Source: Bifidobacterium castoris
Lineage (GTDB): Bacteria; Actinomycetota; Actinomycetes; Actinomycetales; Bifidobacteriaceae
Assembly (NCBI RefSeq): GCF_003952025.1
Contig: NZ_QXGI01000002.1
Location: 248,001 to 312,000, forward strand
Direction of reading: 5' to 3'
Length of the DNA: 64,000 nt
Shown here: piece by piece, positions 47,261 through 55,760 of the stretch
Numbering within the stretch: position 1 is the first letter of the stretch
Layout: every line of letters starts with the position of its first letter
Translations under genes and position numbers: made by a program
Notes under the pieces: model-generated
The model's database searches: none
What the model saw: only the letters and a program-made list of their open reading frames with translations
What the model was told of the DNA's origin: nothing

Positions 47261-47965
47261 ATGAGTGCGTGCGATGCGACGGATGTCTCGTCCTCGTCCA
47301 CGGATCGCTCCGCCGATGGCGCGAATCTGCGCGTCGTGCTCGTGGAGAACGATGCGCTCGTGCGGCAGCCGCTGCGATACCTGCTCGGGCAGGCGATGCC
47401 CGATCTGCGCATCGTCGAGACCCTCTTCGGCGGCCTCGACGCCGTCCAATACTGTCTGCGGCGTCCGCAATCGGCCGACGTCCTGCTGACCGATATGCAT
47501 CTGGGTGACGTGGACGGCCCGGCCGTCGCATGGCGGCTGCGCCACGCCGGCAGCCTGACGCCGATCCTCGGCATCACGTCGCTGCCGCTCTCGCACTACT
47601 GCAACGCGGCCGTCGCCGCCGGCATGCAGGGTCTGCTGCCGAAATCGAACATCGCGCAGATCGCGTCGGCGTTGCGCAACCTGCGGCAGGGCCGGCCGTG
47701 CCCGGGCTACGAATCCCCGATGATGGCGGCCGCGCGCATCCGCAGCAGCAAGTCCCCGATGAGCGTGCTCACCAATGCGCAGACCAACGTGCTCGAACTG
47801 ATCGCCGCCGGCTACGACCTCGACGAGATCGCGCGGCGGCTGCACTGCTCGCCGGCCACGGTGCGCAAACACAGGCAGAACATCTTCAACCGGCTCAACG
47901 TGTCGACGATTCAGGAGGCGATAGCGCAATGGACGCGGTTCCGGCAGACCTTCAACCTGGACTGA
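47261..47965 (+). CDS. LuxR/NarL-type response regulator
   Basis: This 234-residue protein starts MSACDATDVSSSSTDRSADG. In the receiver domain the phospho-acceptor is Asp78 in VLLTDMHLGDVDGP, with the acidic pocket at VENDALV and Lys in LLPKSN. A LuxR helix-turn-helix follows at about residues 170-230 (LTNAQTNVLELIAAGYDLDE, IARRLHCSPATVRKHRQNIF). The ribosome site is weak. Two ATGGTAGG words 16 bases apart lie upstream (47202 and 47218). It overlaps the kinase gene by 37 bases. Confidence 0.88.
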   Translation: MSACDATDVSSSSTDRSADGANLRVVLVENDALVRQPLRYLLGQAMPDLRIVETLFGGLDAVQYCLRRPQSADVLLTDMHLGDVDGPAVAWRLRHAGSLTPILGITSLPLSHYCNAAVAAGMQGLLPKSNIAQIASALRNLRQGRPCPGYESPMMAAARIRSSKSPMSVLTNAQTNVLELIAAGYDLDEIARRLHCSPATVRKHRQNIFNRLNVSTIQEAIAQWTRFRQTFNLD

Positions 47966-49161
47966 CTGCGCAGTCCGCCTGGACCACACGGGACTCACGT
48001 AACATCTGTGCGGCGTGCGTCATCGTTCTGGTCGGCGTCGTGATGGCATGGCATACGGTGATGCCGCATACGCCGTCGCTGCCGGTCATCGCGATCGTCG
48101 TCATGCAGATCGCGCTGTTCATGCTGTCGTACTGGATACGCGCGTCGAGGAACCTGCTCGTCGTCACGCTCGCCCTCATCCTCGTGCTGTCGATGATCGG
48201 GGACTGCATGTTCCCCCAATACAGCGCCTACGGCATGAACGCGCAGCTCGCCGCGTTCGGCCTGCTCGCATATTGGACGAACGACGTGTGCGTGGCGCTC
48301 GCATTCGTCGCGTTGAGCGCCTACCAGTGGATATGGCTTGCCGTCAGCTCCCACGCGCAGGGTGGCGTCTCCTCGATCATCCTGTTCATCGCGTTGTACG
48401 CCGTCGTCGGGCTTGCGTGCAGCGGTGCGCGCCATCTGATGGAACGTGTGCATCGCCAGCAGCAGACGATGCTTGCGATGCGCGTAGGCATCTGCACGAC
48501 GGCGATGGAGCTGCACGACGCGGTCTCCGGTTCGTTGACGAAGGCGGAACTGCTGCTGCGGCGATGCGAGGGCGAGGGCGTCTCCGCCGCGGCGCGCGAC
48601 GATTATCGGCGGATCCATGAGGAGATCGGCGAAGCCAAGGACAACGTGGGCGGCATCGTCGACCTGCTGCTCGCCGAATACGGCGAAAGCGACGAGGAAC
48701 GGACGCAGCGCCGGCGCATCCGCGCGGCGCTCGACGCGCATGACAAGGCGATGGCAGCCGACGGCATCGATGGACGTTCCGTCATCGTCGCAGCCGAACA
48801 GGGGTTCGGCACATTGCGCGACGACGACATGTGCGCGCTCGACCAGCTCATCGGCGGCATCTACGAACGGATACGGCTCACGCATCCCGCATGGTACGAA
48901 CTGTCGATCACGGTCGGCGGCACGCAGGTCTCGATCCTGCAGATCCAGACCGGAGGCCCGGCGCTGACGCCTCCGCGTATCCCATGGCATCGGCGTCTGC
49001 GTGTCCATGCGACAATGGAACAGGGCGAGGCCGTCGCGATGATGACCGTCACGATGCGGCTGCATCACACGAAGCGTCCGACGCAGCAGGAGGCTGCGGC
49101 GCGCATGCTCGCCCAGATCCAGCGTGCGCAGGAGCGCACGTCGAGAGAAAGGAAGGGATGA
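47929..49161 (+). CDS. Atypical sensor histidine kinase
   Basis: This protein of about 410 residues starts within the response-regulator gene, at an ATG with AGGAGG 11 bases upstream. Five or six membrane helices fill residues 20-180. MELHDAVSGSLTKAELLLRR gives the phospho-acceptor His196 of a NarX/DegS-type dimerisation domain. The C-terminal part, where an ATPase domain is expected, shows no clear N-box or Gly-rich loops (DQLIGGIYERIRLTHPAWYE; ITVGGTQVSILQIQTGGPAL). It is either a very divergent kinase or a phosphatase/sensor lacking its own kinase activity. Confidence 0.7.
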   Translation: MDAVPADLQPGLTAQSAWTTRDSRNICAACVIVLVGVVMAWHTVMPHTPSLPVIAIVVMQIALFMLSYWIRASRNLLVVTLALILVLSMIGDCMFPQYSAYGMNAQLAAFGLLAYWTNDVCVALAFVALSAYQWIWLAVSSHAQGGVSSIILFIALYAVVGLACSGARHLMERVHRQQQTMLAMRVGICTTAMELHDAVSGSLTKAELLLRRCEGEGVSAAARDDYRRIHEEIGEAKDNVGGIVDLLLAEYGESDEERTQRRRIRAALDAHDKAMAADGIDGRSVIVAAEQGFGTLRDDDMCALDQLIGGIYERIRLTHPAWYELSITVGGTQVSILQIQTGGPALTPPRIPWHRRLRVHATMEQGEAVAMMTVTMRLHHTKRPTQQEAAARMLAQIQRAQERTSRERKG

Positions 49162-49343
49162 TGCCCATGAAGAAGAAGGCCGCCGCCGTCTGCGCGGCTC
49201 TGCTGTTGCTCGCTCCGCAGATGGCGTTCGCGGCGCCTGCGGACACCGCCGGGGATGCGGACGGCGTGAACGCCGGGCAGCCGATGTTCGACTGCCCGAC
49301 CTGGCTGTGGTGGCTGTGCGGCACCTCGAAGCAGGGGGAGTAG
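49158..49343 (+). CDS. Small secreted peptide with two cysteines
   Basis: This 61-residue precursor was not recognised as a known family. MMPMKKKAAAVCAALLLLAP, then QMAFA, is a clear signal peptide with predicted cleavage after AFA. The mature part of about 36 residues is acidic and ends in a Trp/Cys-rich tail, FDCPTWLWWLCGTSKQGE. AGAAAGGAAGGG lies upstream; the real start may be the second or third ATG (49161, 49167). The start overlaps the kinase stop, so it is translated with the two-component genes. A signalling or bacteriocin-like peptide sensed by the adjacent kinase is a reasonable hypothesis. Confidence 0.7.
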   Translation: MMPMKKKAAAVCAALLLLAPQMAFAAPADTAGDADGVNAGQPMFDCPTWLWWLCGTSKQGE

Positions 49344-49347
49344 AACG

Positions 49348-49381
49348 ACGGGGACGCGGTTCTGAACCGCGTCCCCGTTTT
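49348..49381 (+). terminator. Rho-independent terminator of the peptide operon
   Basis: ACGGGGACGCGGTT and its complement form a 14-bp stem with a 3-base loop and a TTTT tail. It lies just before the convergent deacetylase stop codon. Confidence 0.85.
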
Positions 49382-49389
49382 CGTAGCCG

Positions 49390-50850
49390 TCAGCGCGTGG
49401 GCTCGCCGCCGTTGGACGGCAGGCTGTCCTGGGCGGTGTCGCCGCGCGCGTAGAACACGGTGCCGGGGTCGAGCTCATCGGTGAGCAGTTGGGAGACGGT
49501 GACGAGATGGAAGCCGCGCTCACGTAGGCCGCTGACGATCTGCGGGATCGCCTCGACGGTGCGTTCGTTGCCGTCATGCAACGCGATGATCGCGCCGGAA
49601 GATGCACTGTCCAATACGTTGTCGGCGATGTCTGCGGCGCTCGTCTTCGCGTCCCAGTCGCGCGCGTCGACGTTCCACAGGATCACCGATTGGCCGTCGG
49701 CGCGCGCGGTTTCGACGACGGCCTCGCTCCATGCGCCGTCCGGCGGCCGGAACAATGTCGGCTTGGCCACGCCGGCGTCTTCGATGACCTCATCGGTGTC
49801 ATGGAACCATCTGGTGAGCTCGTCGGCGGACAATGTGTGCAGCTGCTTGTGCCTCCAGCTCATCGAACCGATTTCGTGGCCCTGCGCGGCCATCGTCGCG
49901 AGCAGCTGCTTGTTGCTGCCCGAAACGAACTGTCCCTGCACGAAGAACGTGGCCGGGACATCCGCCTGTTTGAGCGCGGCGAGCAATTGTGGCGTCACCT
50001 GCTTGTTCGGGCCGTCGTCGAAGGTGAGCGCGACGCACGCAGACAGCTCGCAGTCAAGCGGCATCGCGGCGACGACAGCGTCGGCGGCTTTAGTCAACGC
50101 GGCGAGCGCGTCGTTGATCTGTGCGTTCGTCGCCGTGGCGGCCGGTTCTAGCACGGCCTTCGCCTGCTCGATCTGCACCTGCAGCCCCGCGCGCAGATCG
50201 GCGGGCGCGTTGTTCTCGGAGCGCGCATAGACCGTGTTAGCGAAGGTGAGCTCCTTCTGCAGCTCGCCGCGGCGGTCGGCGTTGCGTGCGCCTTCGACGA
50301 GCTGTTTCAACGTGTCGGCGTCGGTCTGCACGTCGCGCATGCGGTTCACCATGCTCGTGTTAGCGATCGTGAACCTGCCGGAGAGGTCGGTGAGCGCGTC
50401 GGTGCTCATATCCGCTGCGCAGTTCGCCGCGGTCAGTGAGGAGACGGTATGGGTGTCGTCGATGTGGTCGATCTTGCTCGTGAGCGCCGTGGCATGCTCC
50501 TCGCTGACCGTCTTCGCCTCATCGCCGTCCGCGAGCTTGCCTGCGGACGAGATTGTCGTCGTGTAGGTGGTGTTGAGTGTGGCGAACTCGCGTTGCGCGG
50601 CTGTGCAGTCGGTGAGGGCGGTCGCGTGCGCCTGCTGCTGACGGCGGTGGTAGGCGCCGATAATCGGGGTGATGATCGCCGCGAGCACGCCGGCGATGAC
50701 AACGAATGCCGCTACAAGTGTGAGGATCATGTTGCGACGGCGATGGGGGGATGGGCTGGCGGCCGTTTTGGTCGCCGCGTCGAAAAAATCGGCGTCTGCA
50801 ACGAGTTGGTCGGGTTGGTCGTTGCGGTGGTCGGAAGAGTCGTCGCTCAT
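49390..50850 (-). CDS. Polysaccharide-deacetylase-like membrane-anchored protein
   Basis: This is a 486-residue protein. A short cytoplasmic start and one membrane helix (residues 41-66) are followed by a helical, threonine-rich outer stalk (about 70-265) and a NodB domain. VALTFDDGPN gives Asp278/Asp279, FRPPDGAWS and IIALHDGNERT the later blocks. The second metal motif reads MSWRH: the first metal His is Met330 while His334 remains. It may act on peptidoglycan or another N-acetylated glycan outside the cell, if the altered metal site still works. The start at 50850 has GAGGGGGGG upstream. Confidence 0.83.
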   Translation of the reverse strand: MSDDSSDHRNDQPDQLVADADFFDAATKTAASPSPHRRRNMILTLVAAFVVIAGVLAAIITPIIGAYHRRQQQAHATALTDCTAAQREFATLNTTYTTTISSAGKLADGDEAKTVSEEHATALTSKIDHIDDTHTVSSLTAANCAADMSTDALTDLSGRFTIANTSMVNRMRDVQTDADTLKQLVEGARNADRRGELQKELTFANTVYARSENNAPADLRAGLQVQIEQAKAVLEPAATATNAQINDALAALTKAADAVVAAMPLDCELSACVALTFDDGPNKQVTPQLLAALKQADVPATFFVQGQFVSGSNKQLLATMAAQGHEIGSMSWRHKQLHTLSADELTRWFHDTDEVIEDAGVAKPTLFRPPDGAWSEAVVETARADGQSVILWNVDARDWDAKTSAADIADNVLDSASSGAIIALHDGNERTVEAIPQIVSGLRERGFHLVTVSQLLTDELDPGTVFYARGDTAQDSLPSNGGEPTR

Positions 50851-51000
50851 AGTGCCCCCCCTCAGTACTCCCATTGTTGCGATTGCATAGTTGTATACCA
50901 GTGTATATCCATTGCGCGCGGAATCGATGCAAGGCTTCGGATGATATAAACAGCAGATGCGGATAGTTGGTGCGGCGGTATTATGGCTAGTCGCGCCTGC

Positions 51001-51038
51001 GCATAACTCGGTTGTTCGGGCGAACTGTCGAGTGATGC
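51001..51038. repeat. 38-nt dispersed palindrome, copy C
   Basis: Arms GCATAACTCG and CGAGTGATGC have one mismatch. The 18-base spacer ends in GAACTGT. The outer bases GC extend the pairing. Confidence 0.65.
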
Positions 51039-51166
51039 GCGCGCGGCGCCGACCGGAGGAGGTGGCGTGGGGCGGAGATGTCACAAAAGCGCACAGGGGA
51101 TTGGGAATCGGTCACATCATCGATCGCAATCGCACATGGCGGGAGCGTATGGCTAAGGGCGCCGAC

Positions 51167-51204
51167 GCATAACCCGACAGTCGCCGCGAACTATCGAGTT
51201 ATGC
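51167..51204. repeat. 38-nt dispersed palindrome, copy D
   Basis: Arms GCATAACCCG and CGAGTTATGC have one mismatch. The 18-base spacer ends in GAACTAT. Its start is 166 bases from the start of copy C. Confidence 0.65.
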
Positions 51205-51317
51205 GATGGGCTGCGTCATGCTCGATGATGGATCATGCGGCGTCGATGGCCATATGCGCGGCGCGGCGGCAGTCGGTTGCGCCGATTCGCGCGCTCTGCA
51301 TGTACGGCCGATGCAAG

Positions 51318-52097
51318 TCATGCACGCTCGGGGGAGTCGGAGGACGCGGGCAGCAACGTGAGTCTCATGATCGGGATCGACAGCAGCGTCAGATAGGCGA
51401 TCGAGTACAGGCAGCCGGCGAGCACGTCGCTCGCGTAGTGGACGCCCAGATAGACGCGCGTGGCCATGACGATCGGCGGGATGAGCGCGAGCAGCACGAT
51501 CGCGACCCATTTGATCGCGCGCCGCCAATAGCGGTAGACGAGGTAGATGAGGAAACCGTAGAACGCCGTCGACGCCATCGCATGGCCGGAGGGGAAGCTG
51601 AAGCCCTGTTCGGCGATCAGACGGTGCTCGATCGGCGGCCGCGGGCGTGCGACGATGCGTTTGAGGATCTCGTTGAGCGTCGCCTCGACGGCGAGGTTGA
51701 CGGCCGCCGCGACGCCGATGCGCCAACGTCGCAGCGCGCATGCGGCGCCGAGGATGACGACGGTGAGCCCGATGAGCGTCGCGGCGCCGGACATATGCGT
51801 GAACGCGACGACGGCGGGCGTCAATGACGGCGAGATGACATGCGCGGACAGCCACGCATAGACCGCCGTGTCCATCGGCAGCGGCCCGCCGTGCGCTAGC
51901 AGCACGGCGACGCCCAAGGCCGTCGCGCCGCAGACGGCGAGGACGCCGACGATCTGCCAGCCGCGGCGGCGCAGGAAGGACGCTTGGTCCGTTTGGGTCT
52001 CTCGGGACTCATGGATTGCGGGATCGCAGATTTGCATGCCACAAGGATACGGCGAAGGCGCGGACGGGGATTTGCGCTCCGATGGCGCGGTGGGCAT
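51318..52097 (-). CDS. PAP2-family membrane phosphatase
   Basis: This protein is up to 259 residues with six helices. The three phosphatase motifs are KRIVARPRPP, FPSGHAM and TRVYLGVHYASD, the last with Thr before Arg, in the usual order. It would dephosphorylate a lipid phosphate such as undecaprenyl pyrophosphate or phosphatidic acid at the outer membrane face. The start is uncertain: 52097 and 52037 (MQICDPAIHESRE) both lack a clear ribosome site. Confidence 0.85.
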   Translation of the reverse strand: MPTAPSERKSPSAPSPYPCGMQICDPAIHESRETQTDQASFLRRRGWQIVGVLAVCGATALGVAVLLAHGGPLPMDTAVYAWLSAHVISPSLTPAVVAFTHMSGAATLIGLTVVILGAACALRRWRIGVAAAVNLAVEATLNEILKRIVARPRPPIEHRLIAEQGFSFPSGHAMASTAFYGFLIYLVYRYWRRAIKWVAIVLLALIPPIVMATRVYLGVHYASDVLAGCLYSIAYLTLLSIPIMRLTLLPASSDSPERA

Positions 52098-52149
52098 AAT
52101 GAGGAGGACGTCGAACAGATGTTCGGATGAGTGAAAGCGAGGAACGGGC

Positions 52150-52611
52150 GTGAGTGCGTGGCGCAGCGTGAGAAGATTCTACCGACGGCATCGAACGGCG
52201 GTCACGTCGGCGGCCTTGTTCGCGGCGGCGATGGCGCTCGTCGGGCGTGTGCCGCTGATGCCCGACGCGGACGCGCTGTACACGCCGCTCAGCGGCGTGG
52301 GATCCTTCATCCTCTCGCCGGCGGCGGGCGGCGCGTTGCTGTACCGGCAGCGCTCGCGGCGCGCGATGTGGTGGTATGTGCTCGCGATGGCCGCGGGGAC
52401 GACGGCGCCGATGCTGTACGGATACTTCCACAACATCGTCAACGACGGGACGATCGGCGGCATCATCGGCAATGCGACCGGGGGGATCACGGGTGAGGCG
52501 GGCGGCGCGCTCGCGACGCTCGCGTCTATGGCGCCGGTGCTGCTGTTCGTCGGCGGCGCATTGGGCGGCTACTGGCTCGCGCAGCGCTTCGGCCGGCGCC
52601 GGCGCCGATAG
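52150..52611 (+). CDS. Small membrane protein of unknown function
   Basis: This 153-residue protein begins with GTG after GAGGAACGG. Basic ends (MSAWRSVRRFYRRHR and RFGRRRRR) flank about four hydrophobic segments, including VTSAALFAAAMALVGRVPLM and ATLASMAPVLLFVGGALGGY, and a Gly-rich middle (GTIGGIIGNATGGITGEAGG). No family was recognised. It is divergent from the PAP2 gene. Confidence 0.65.
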   Translation: MSAWRSVRRFYRRHRTAVTSAALFAAAMALVGRVPLMPDADALYTPLSGVGSFILSPAAGGALLYRQRSRRAMWWYVLAMAAGTTAPMLYGYFHNIVNDGTIGGIIGNATGGITGEAGGALATLASMAPVLLFVGGALGGYWLAQRFGRRRRR

Positions 52612-52734
52612 GCGGCGCGGCAGCGTCTGTCCGCATCTGCGTTTTCATTAAGTTTTCATTACATCAACATGGTGTAGGTGTCGTGTTGATAGGGGGCGTG
52701 CGCGCTGCAAAACCGTTCTGCCGTATAAAGAAAG

Positions 52735-52764
52735 AGGCCCGGCCGAAGGGAAGAAGCCGGGCCT
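52735..52764 (-). terminator. Probable terminator for the minus-strand TetR unit
   Basis: AGGCCCGGC and GCCGGGCCT flank a 12-base purine-rich loop. On the minus strand the stem is followed by CTTTCTTT. The surrounding gap (52612-52903) shows no gene. Confidence 0.55.
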
Positions 52765-52903
52765 CCGAGAGAGAGGAAAGAGAAGAAAGAAGGGTTTTCG
52801 ATTATGTCAACCTTGCGGTTGATGACTTCAATATAACCACCGGTATCTTGAAGCAACGCTGGAACATGCTGTGAAGTTGCTGAAAATCGGTGATCGCCTG
52901 CCG

Positions 52904-53509
52904 TCAGGCGCGGATCGACGGCCACAGCAGCGCGGCCATATGCGAGGCCCAGGCGTCGTGTGAGCCGTTGCCGGGCGCGCCGAGCGCCTTGCATGCGAGC
53001 ATCGAGCCGAGCGCCGTGCGGAACAGGAACGGCGCGTCCAGTCCTTGGCGGTAGACGCCGCGTTCGGCGCCGCGCGCGAGGAACTCGGTGAAACGTTCGC
53101 AGACCGGACGGATGACGTTGTCGGCGACCTCGCGTAGCCGGTCGTTGCTCGACGACAATACGATGCCGACGGCCGTCAGGCCGATCTTCTCGTCGAAGCG
53201 GTCGACGATGCGCCGCAGCGCCGCCGTGAGGCCGTCGCGGCCCGGCTCGATGCCGTCGAGGTCGATCGGCAGCACGAGCGTATGCGTCAGTTGTTGGATG
53301 AGGTCGTCGCTGTTCGCGAAGCGCCGGTAGATCGTCGTCTTCGCGACGCCGGACTTGCGCGCGACCGCCTCGATTGTGACCGCGCCGATGCCCTGCGCGA
53401 TGAGGATCTCCAGCGCCGCGCGCATGATCTTGCCGTCGGTGCGCTCGCGGCGCTGCTCATGCCGTTCGGTATGCCGTGCCTGGTCGGTCGGCTGTGCTGT
53501 TGAGTTCAT
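52904..53509 (-). CDS. TetR-family regulator
   Basis: This 201-residue protein starts MNSTAQPTDQARHTERHEQR. The helix-turn-helix is IGAVTIEAVARKSGVAKTTI, then YRRFANSDDLI. The C-terminal domain resembles the TetR_C_11-like group with the block VGIVLSSSNDRLREVADNVI. GAGGGGAAG precedes the ATG. It lies just downstream of two YhgE/Pip genes in the same direction and is their probable regulator. Confidence 0.86.
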   Translation of the reverse strand: MNSTAQPTDQARHTERHEQRRERTDGKIMRAALEILIAQGIGAVTIEAVARKSGVAKTTIYRRFANSDDLIQQLTHTLVLPIDLDGIEPGRDGLTAALRRIVDRFDEKIGLTAVGIVLSSSNDRLREVADNVIRPVCERFTEFLARGAERGVYRQGLDAPFLFRTALGSMLACKALGAPGNGSHDAWASHMAALLWPSIRA

Positions 53510-53558
53510 GGACTTCCCCTCGGATGCTCGGTGACGAAAACGGATGCGGATGCCGCCG

Positions 53559-55760
53559 TCAGCTGATGAGCTTCGTGCTTTCGACCTTGCGCTCATACCA
53601 CAGGTTGAAGCGGATGAGCCCGCGACGCAGCCCGAAGCCGATGATGAGCAGCGGTACGAGGAAGAGCGCGAGCTTGCCCATCGCGATCCAATAATCGTTC
53701 TGATAGATGCCGGCGATTGCGCTGCGCAGCGCGGCCGTCGAATAGGTGACCGGCAGCCACGGGCTGACGTCGCTGAGGAAGTGCGGCAGGATCGCGAGCG
53801 GATAGGCGGCGCCCGAGCCGGAGATCTGCATGACGAGGAACAGCACGGCGATCGCCTTGCCGACGTTGCCGAAGCTCGCGATGAGCGTGTACGTGAAGAA
53901 CGAATAGACGATCGCGCTGAACCAGCCGTCGAGCATGAACAGCCACGGGTGCACGGCCTGCACGCGCAGGAACAGCAGCGTGCCGGCGAGCGAGAACGTC
54001 GCCTGCATCAGCACGATGACGCCGAACACGAGGTAATGGCCGAGGAACTGCTGCCACGGCTTCGGATCGCCCAGTTCGAGCTGCCGTTTCCTCGACAGGT
54101 TCACCTTGAGCGTCACCGCCGTCAGGATCGCGCCCACCCACAGCGGCAGGAAGGTGTAGAACGGCGTCAACGACGTGCCGAAGTTCTCCACCGGGAACAG
54201 CGCCTTCGTCTTGAGCTCGACCGGCGCCGACAATGTGCTTGCGAGCGTCGACGAATTGCCGGAGAGCACCTGTTTGACGGCGCCCATGTCCCCGGTGTCG
54301 AGCGCCTTCGTCAGCTGCCCGCTGAAGTCGGCGAGCTTCGTGGCCGCCGCGTCGAGCTCGTCGGCGGCGTCGTCGAGCAGCCCGCGCACTTTGGCGATCT
54401 GCTCGTCGGCCGTCGCCGTCGAGCCGTCGAGGTCGCCGAGCGCGTCCTTGAGCGTCGTCACGCTTGTCGCCAGCTGCTCCGAGGCGTTCGTGAACGATGT
54501 GTTCATCCGCTCGAGGTCCGGCTTGATCGACGCGTCGAAATCGGTGGAGATGCCGCCGACCGCCGACTTCGCCTGCGCCGCCAGATCCTTGATCGACTGC
54601 CGCGTCTCGCCGTTGACCTTCACATGGTCGCTGATGTCGGCTGCCGCCGCGTCGAGCCGCGAGGACAGCTGCGAAAGCGTCGTGGATGCGGCGTCGAGAC
54701 GGTCGATGAGCGACTGGATGCGTGCGCGCACGGCGCCGTCCTGCGGCAGCGACGACTTGTCGAGCAGATCCTGCAGCCGGTCGCGCGTCGTCGCATAGTC
54801 CTTCGCCTCGCCGGCGACGTTCCCCGAGATGTTTGTGATGGAGGCGGCCGCCGCGTTCGCCTGGCCATCGACGCTGTCGAACAATGTGTCGACGCTGCCG
54901 GCGAGCGATTCCATGCTCGTCGAGCTCGCATTGAGCGCCTGCTGCAGCGCGTCCGTCGACGTGCCGAGCGCGCCGGAGAGGTCGGCGACCGACTGCTTCG
55001 CGTCGGACAGCTCTCCGACGGCGTCCTCGACGCCAGACTTCGTCTGCGCGACGAGGTCCTTCGAACTCGCCATCAATGTCTGCGCGGAACCCGTGAGCTG
55101 GCTGTACGAGCGCAGCGTCGTCGCGCTGTCGGCGAGCGTCGTGGACAGGTCGTCGACCGTCGCGTTGAAATTGCTCAGCCGGTCCTTCGCCTCCGGTTTG
55201 TCAAGCATGTCGACCATCGACGAGGCGACGTTGAGCGCAGTGTCGGTGATCGTCTTCGCGAACATCTCGTTGATCGACGCCGCGATCGTGTCGGCGCCCT
55301 GCCCGGTGACCTTCGGCGCGAGCGCGTTGAGCTTCTCGTTGTCGTAGTAGTCGAGCACCGCGTGGTCCGCGTCGGTCGAGAAGAACGTCAGCATCGTCTT
55401 GCTGAAGTCCTTCGGGATGATGACGGCGGCGTAGTATTCGCCGGACTTCGTGCCGTCGATCGCCTCCTGCTTCGTCTTCGTGAAGTTCCAGTCGAGCTGC
55501 GTGTTCGCGCGCAGCGTGTTGACGACCTCGTCGCCGATGTTGATGCGCATCGGCAGCAGGTCGCCCTTGTATCCCTCGTCCTCGTTCGCGATCGCGAACT
55601 GCAGGTTCTTCGTGTTCGCGAAGGGGTCCCAGCAGGCGGCCACGTTGAACCATGTGAACAGGCCGGGGATGACCGTCAGTCCGATGACGATGATGATCGA
55701 CGCGATGTTGCTTGTCAGCCGTTTCACGTCATCGACGAAGATCCTGCCTACCATCTTCAT
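53559..55760 (-). CDS. YhgE/Pip-family membrane protein
   Basis: This 733-residue protein starts with a membrane helix (ASIIIVIGLTVIPGLFTWFN) and the Pip signature AACWDPFANTKNLQFAIANE, then DEGYKGD. A long outer coiled-coil region (about 170-520) rich in Ser/Ala/Asp follows. The C-terminal ABC-2-like membrane part of about five helices ends LIIGFGLRRGLIRFNLWYER. Pip proteins were first known as phage-infection receptors in lactococci, and relatives export proteins or toxins. Its ATG overlaps the stop of the upstream paralogue (ATGA). Confidence 0.88.
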   Translation of the reverse strand: MKMVGRIFVDDVKRLTSNIASIIIVIGLTVIPGLFTWFNVAACWDPFANTKNLQFAIANEDEGYKGDLLPMRINIGDEVVNTLRANTQLDWNFTKTKQEAIDGTKSGEYYAAVIIPKDFSKTMLTFFSTDADHAVLDYYDNEKLNALAPKVTGQGADTIAASINEMFAKTITDTALNVASSMVDMLDKPEAKDRLSNFNATVDDLSTTLADSATTLRSYSQLTGSAQTLMASSKDLVAQTKSGVEDAVGELSDAKQSVADLSGALGTSTDALQQALNASSTSMESLAGSVDTLFDSVDGQANAAAASITNISGNVAGEAKDYATTRDRLQDLLDKSSLPQDGAVRARIQSLIDRLDAASTTLSQLSSRLDAAAADISDHVKVNGETRQSIKDLAAQAKSAVGGISTDFDASIKPDLERMNTSFTNASEQLATSVTTLKDALGDLDGSTATADEQIAKVRGLLDDAADELDAAATKLADFSGQLTKALDTGDMGAVKQVLSGNSSTLASTLSAPVELKTKALFPVENFGTSLTPFYTFLPLWVGAILTAVTLKVNLSRKRQLELGDPKPWQQFLGHYLVFGVIVLMQATFSLAGTLLFLRVQAVHPWLFMLDGWFSAIVYSFFTYTLIASFGNVGKAIAVLFLVMQISGSGAAYPLAILPHFLSDVSPWLPVTYSTAALRSAIAGIYQNDYWIAMGKLALFLVPLLIIGFGLRRGLIRFNLWYERKVESTKLIS

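Larger units (their letters stand above)
50851..51317. other. Non-coding stretch with palindrome pair C/D
   Basis: No convincing gene is seen in this 467-base gap. It holds palindromes at 51001-51038 and 51167-51204, and a TATACC-containing AT-rich part near 50890 that may hold the deacetylase promoter. Confidence 0.6.
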
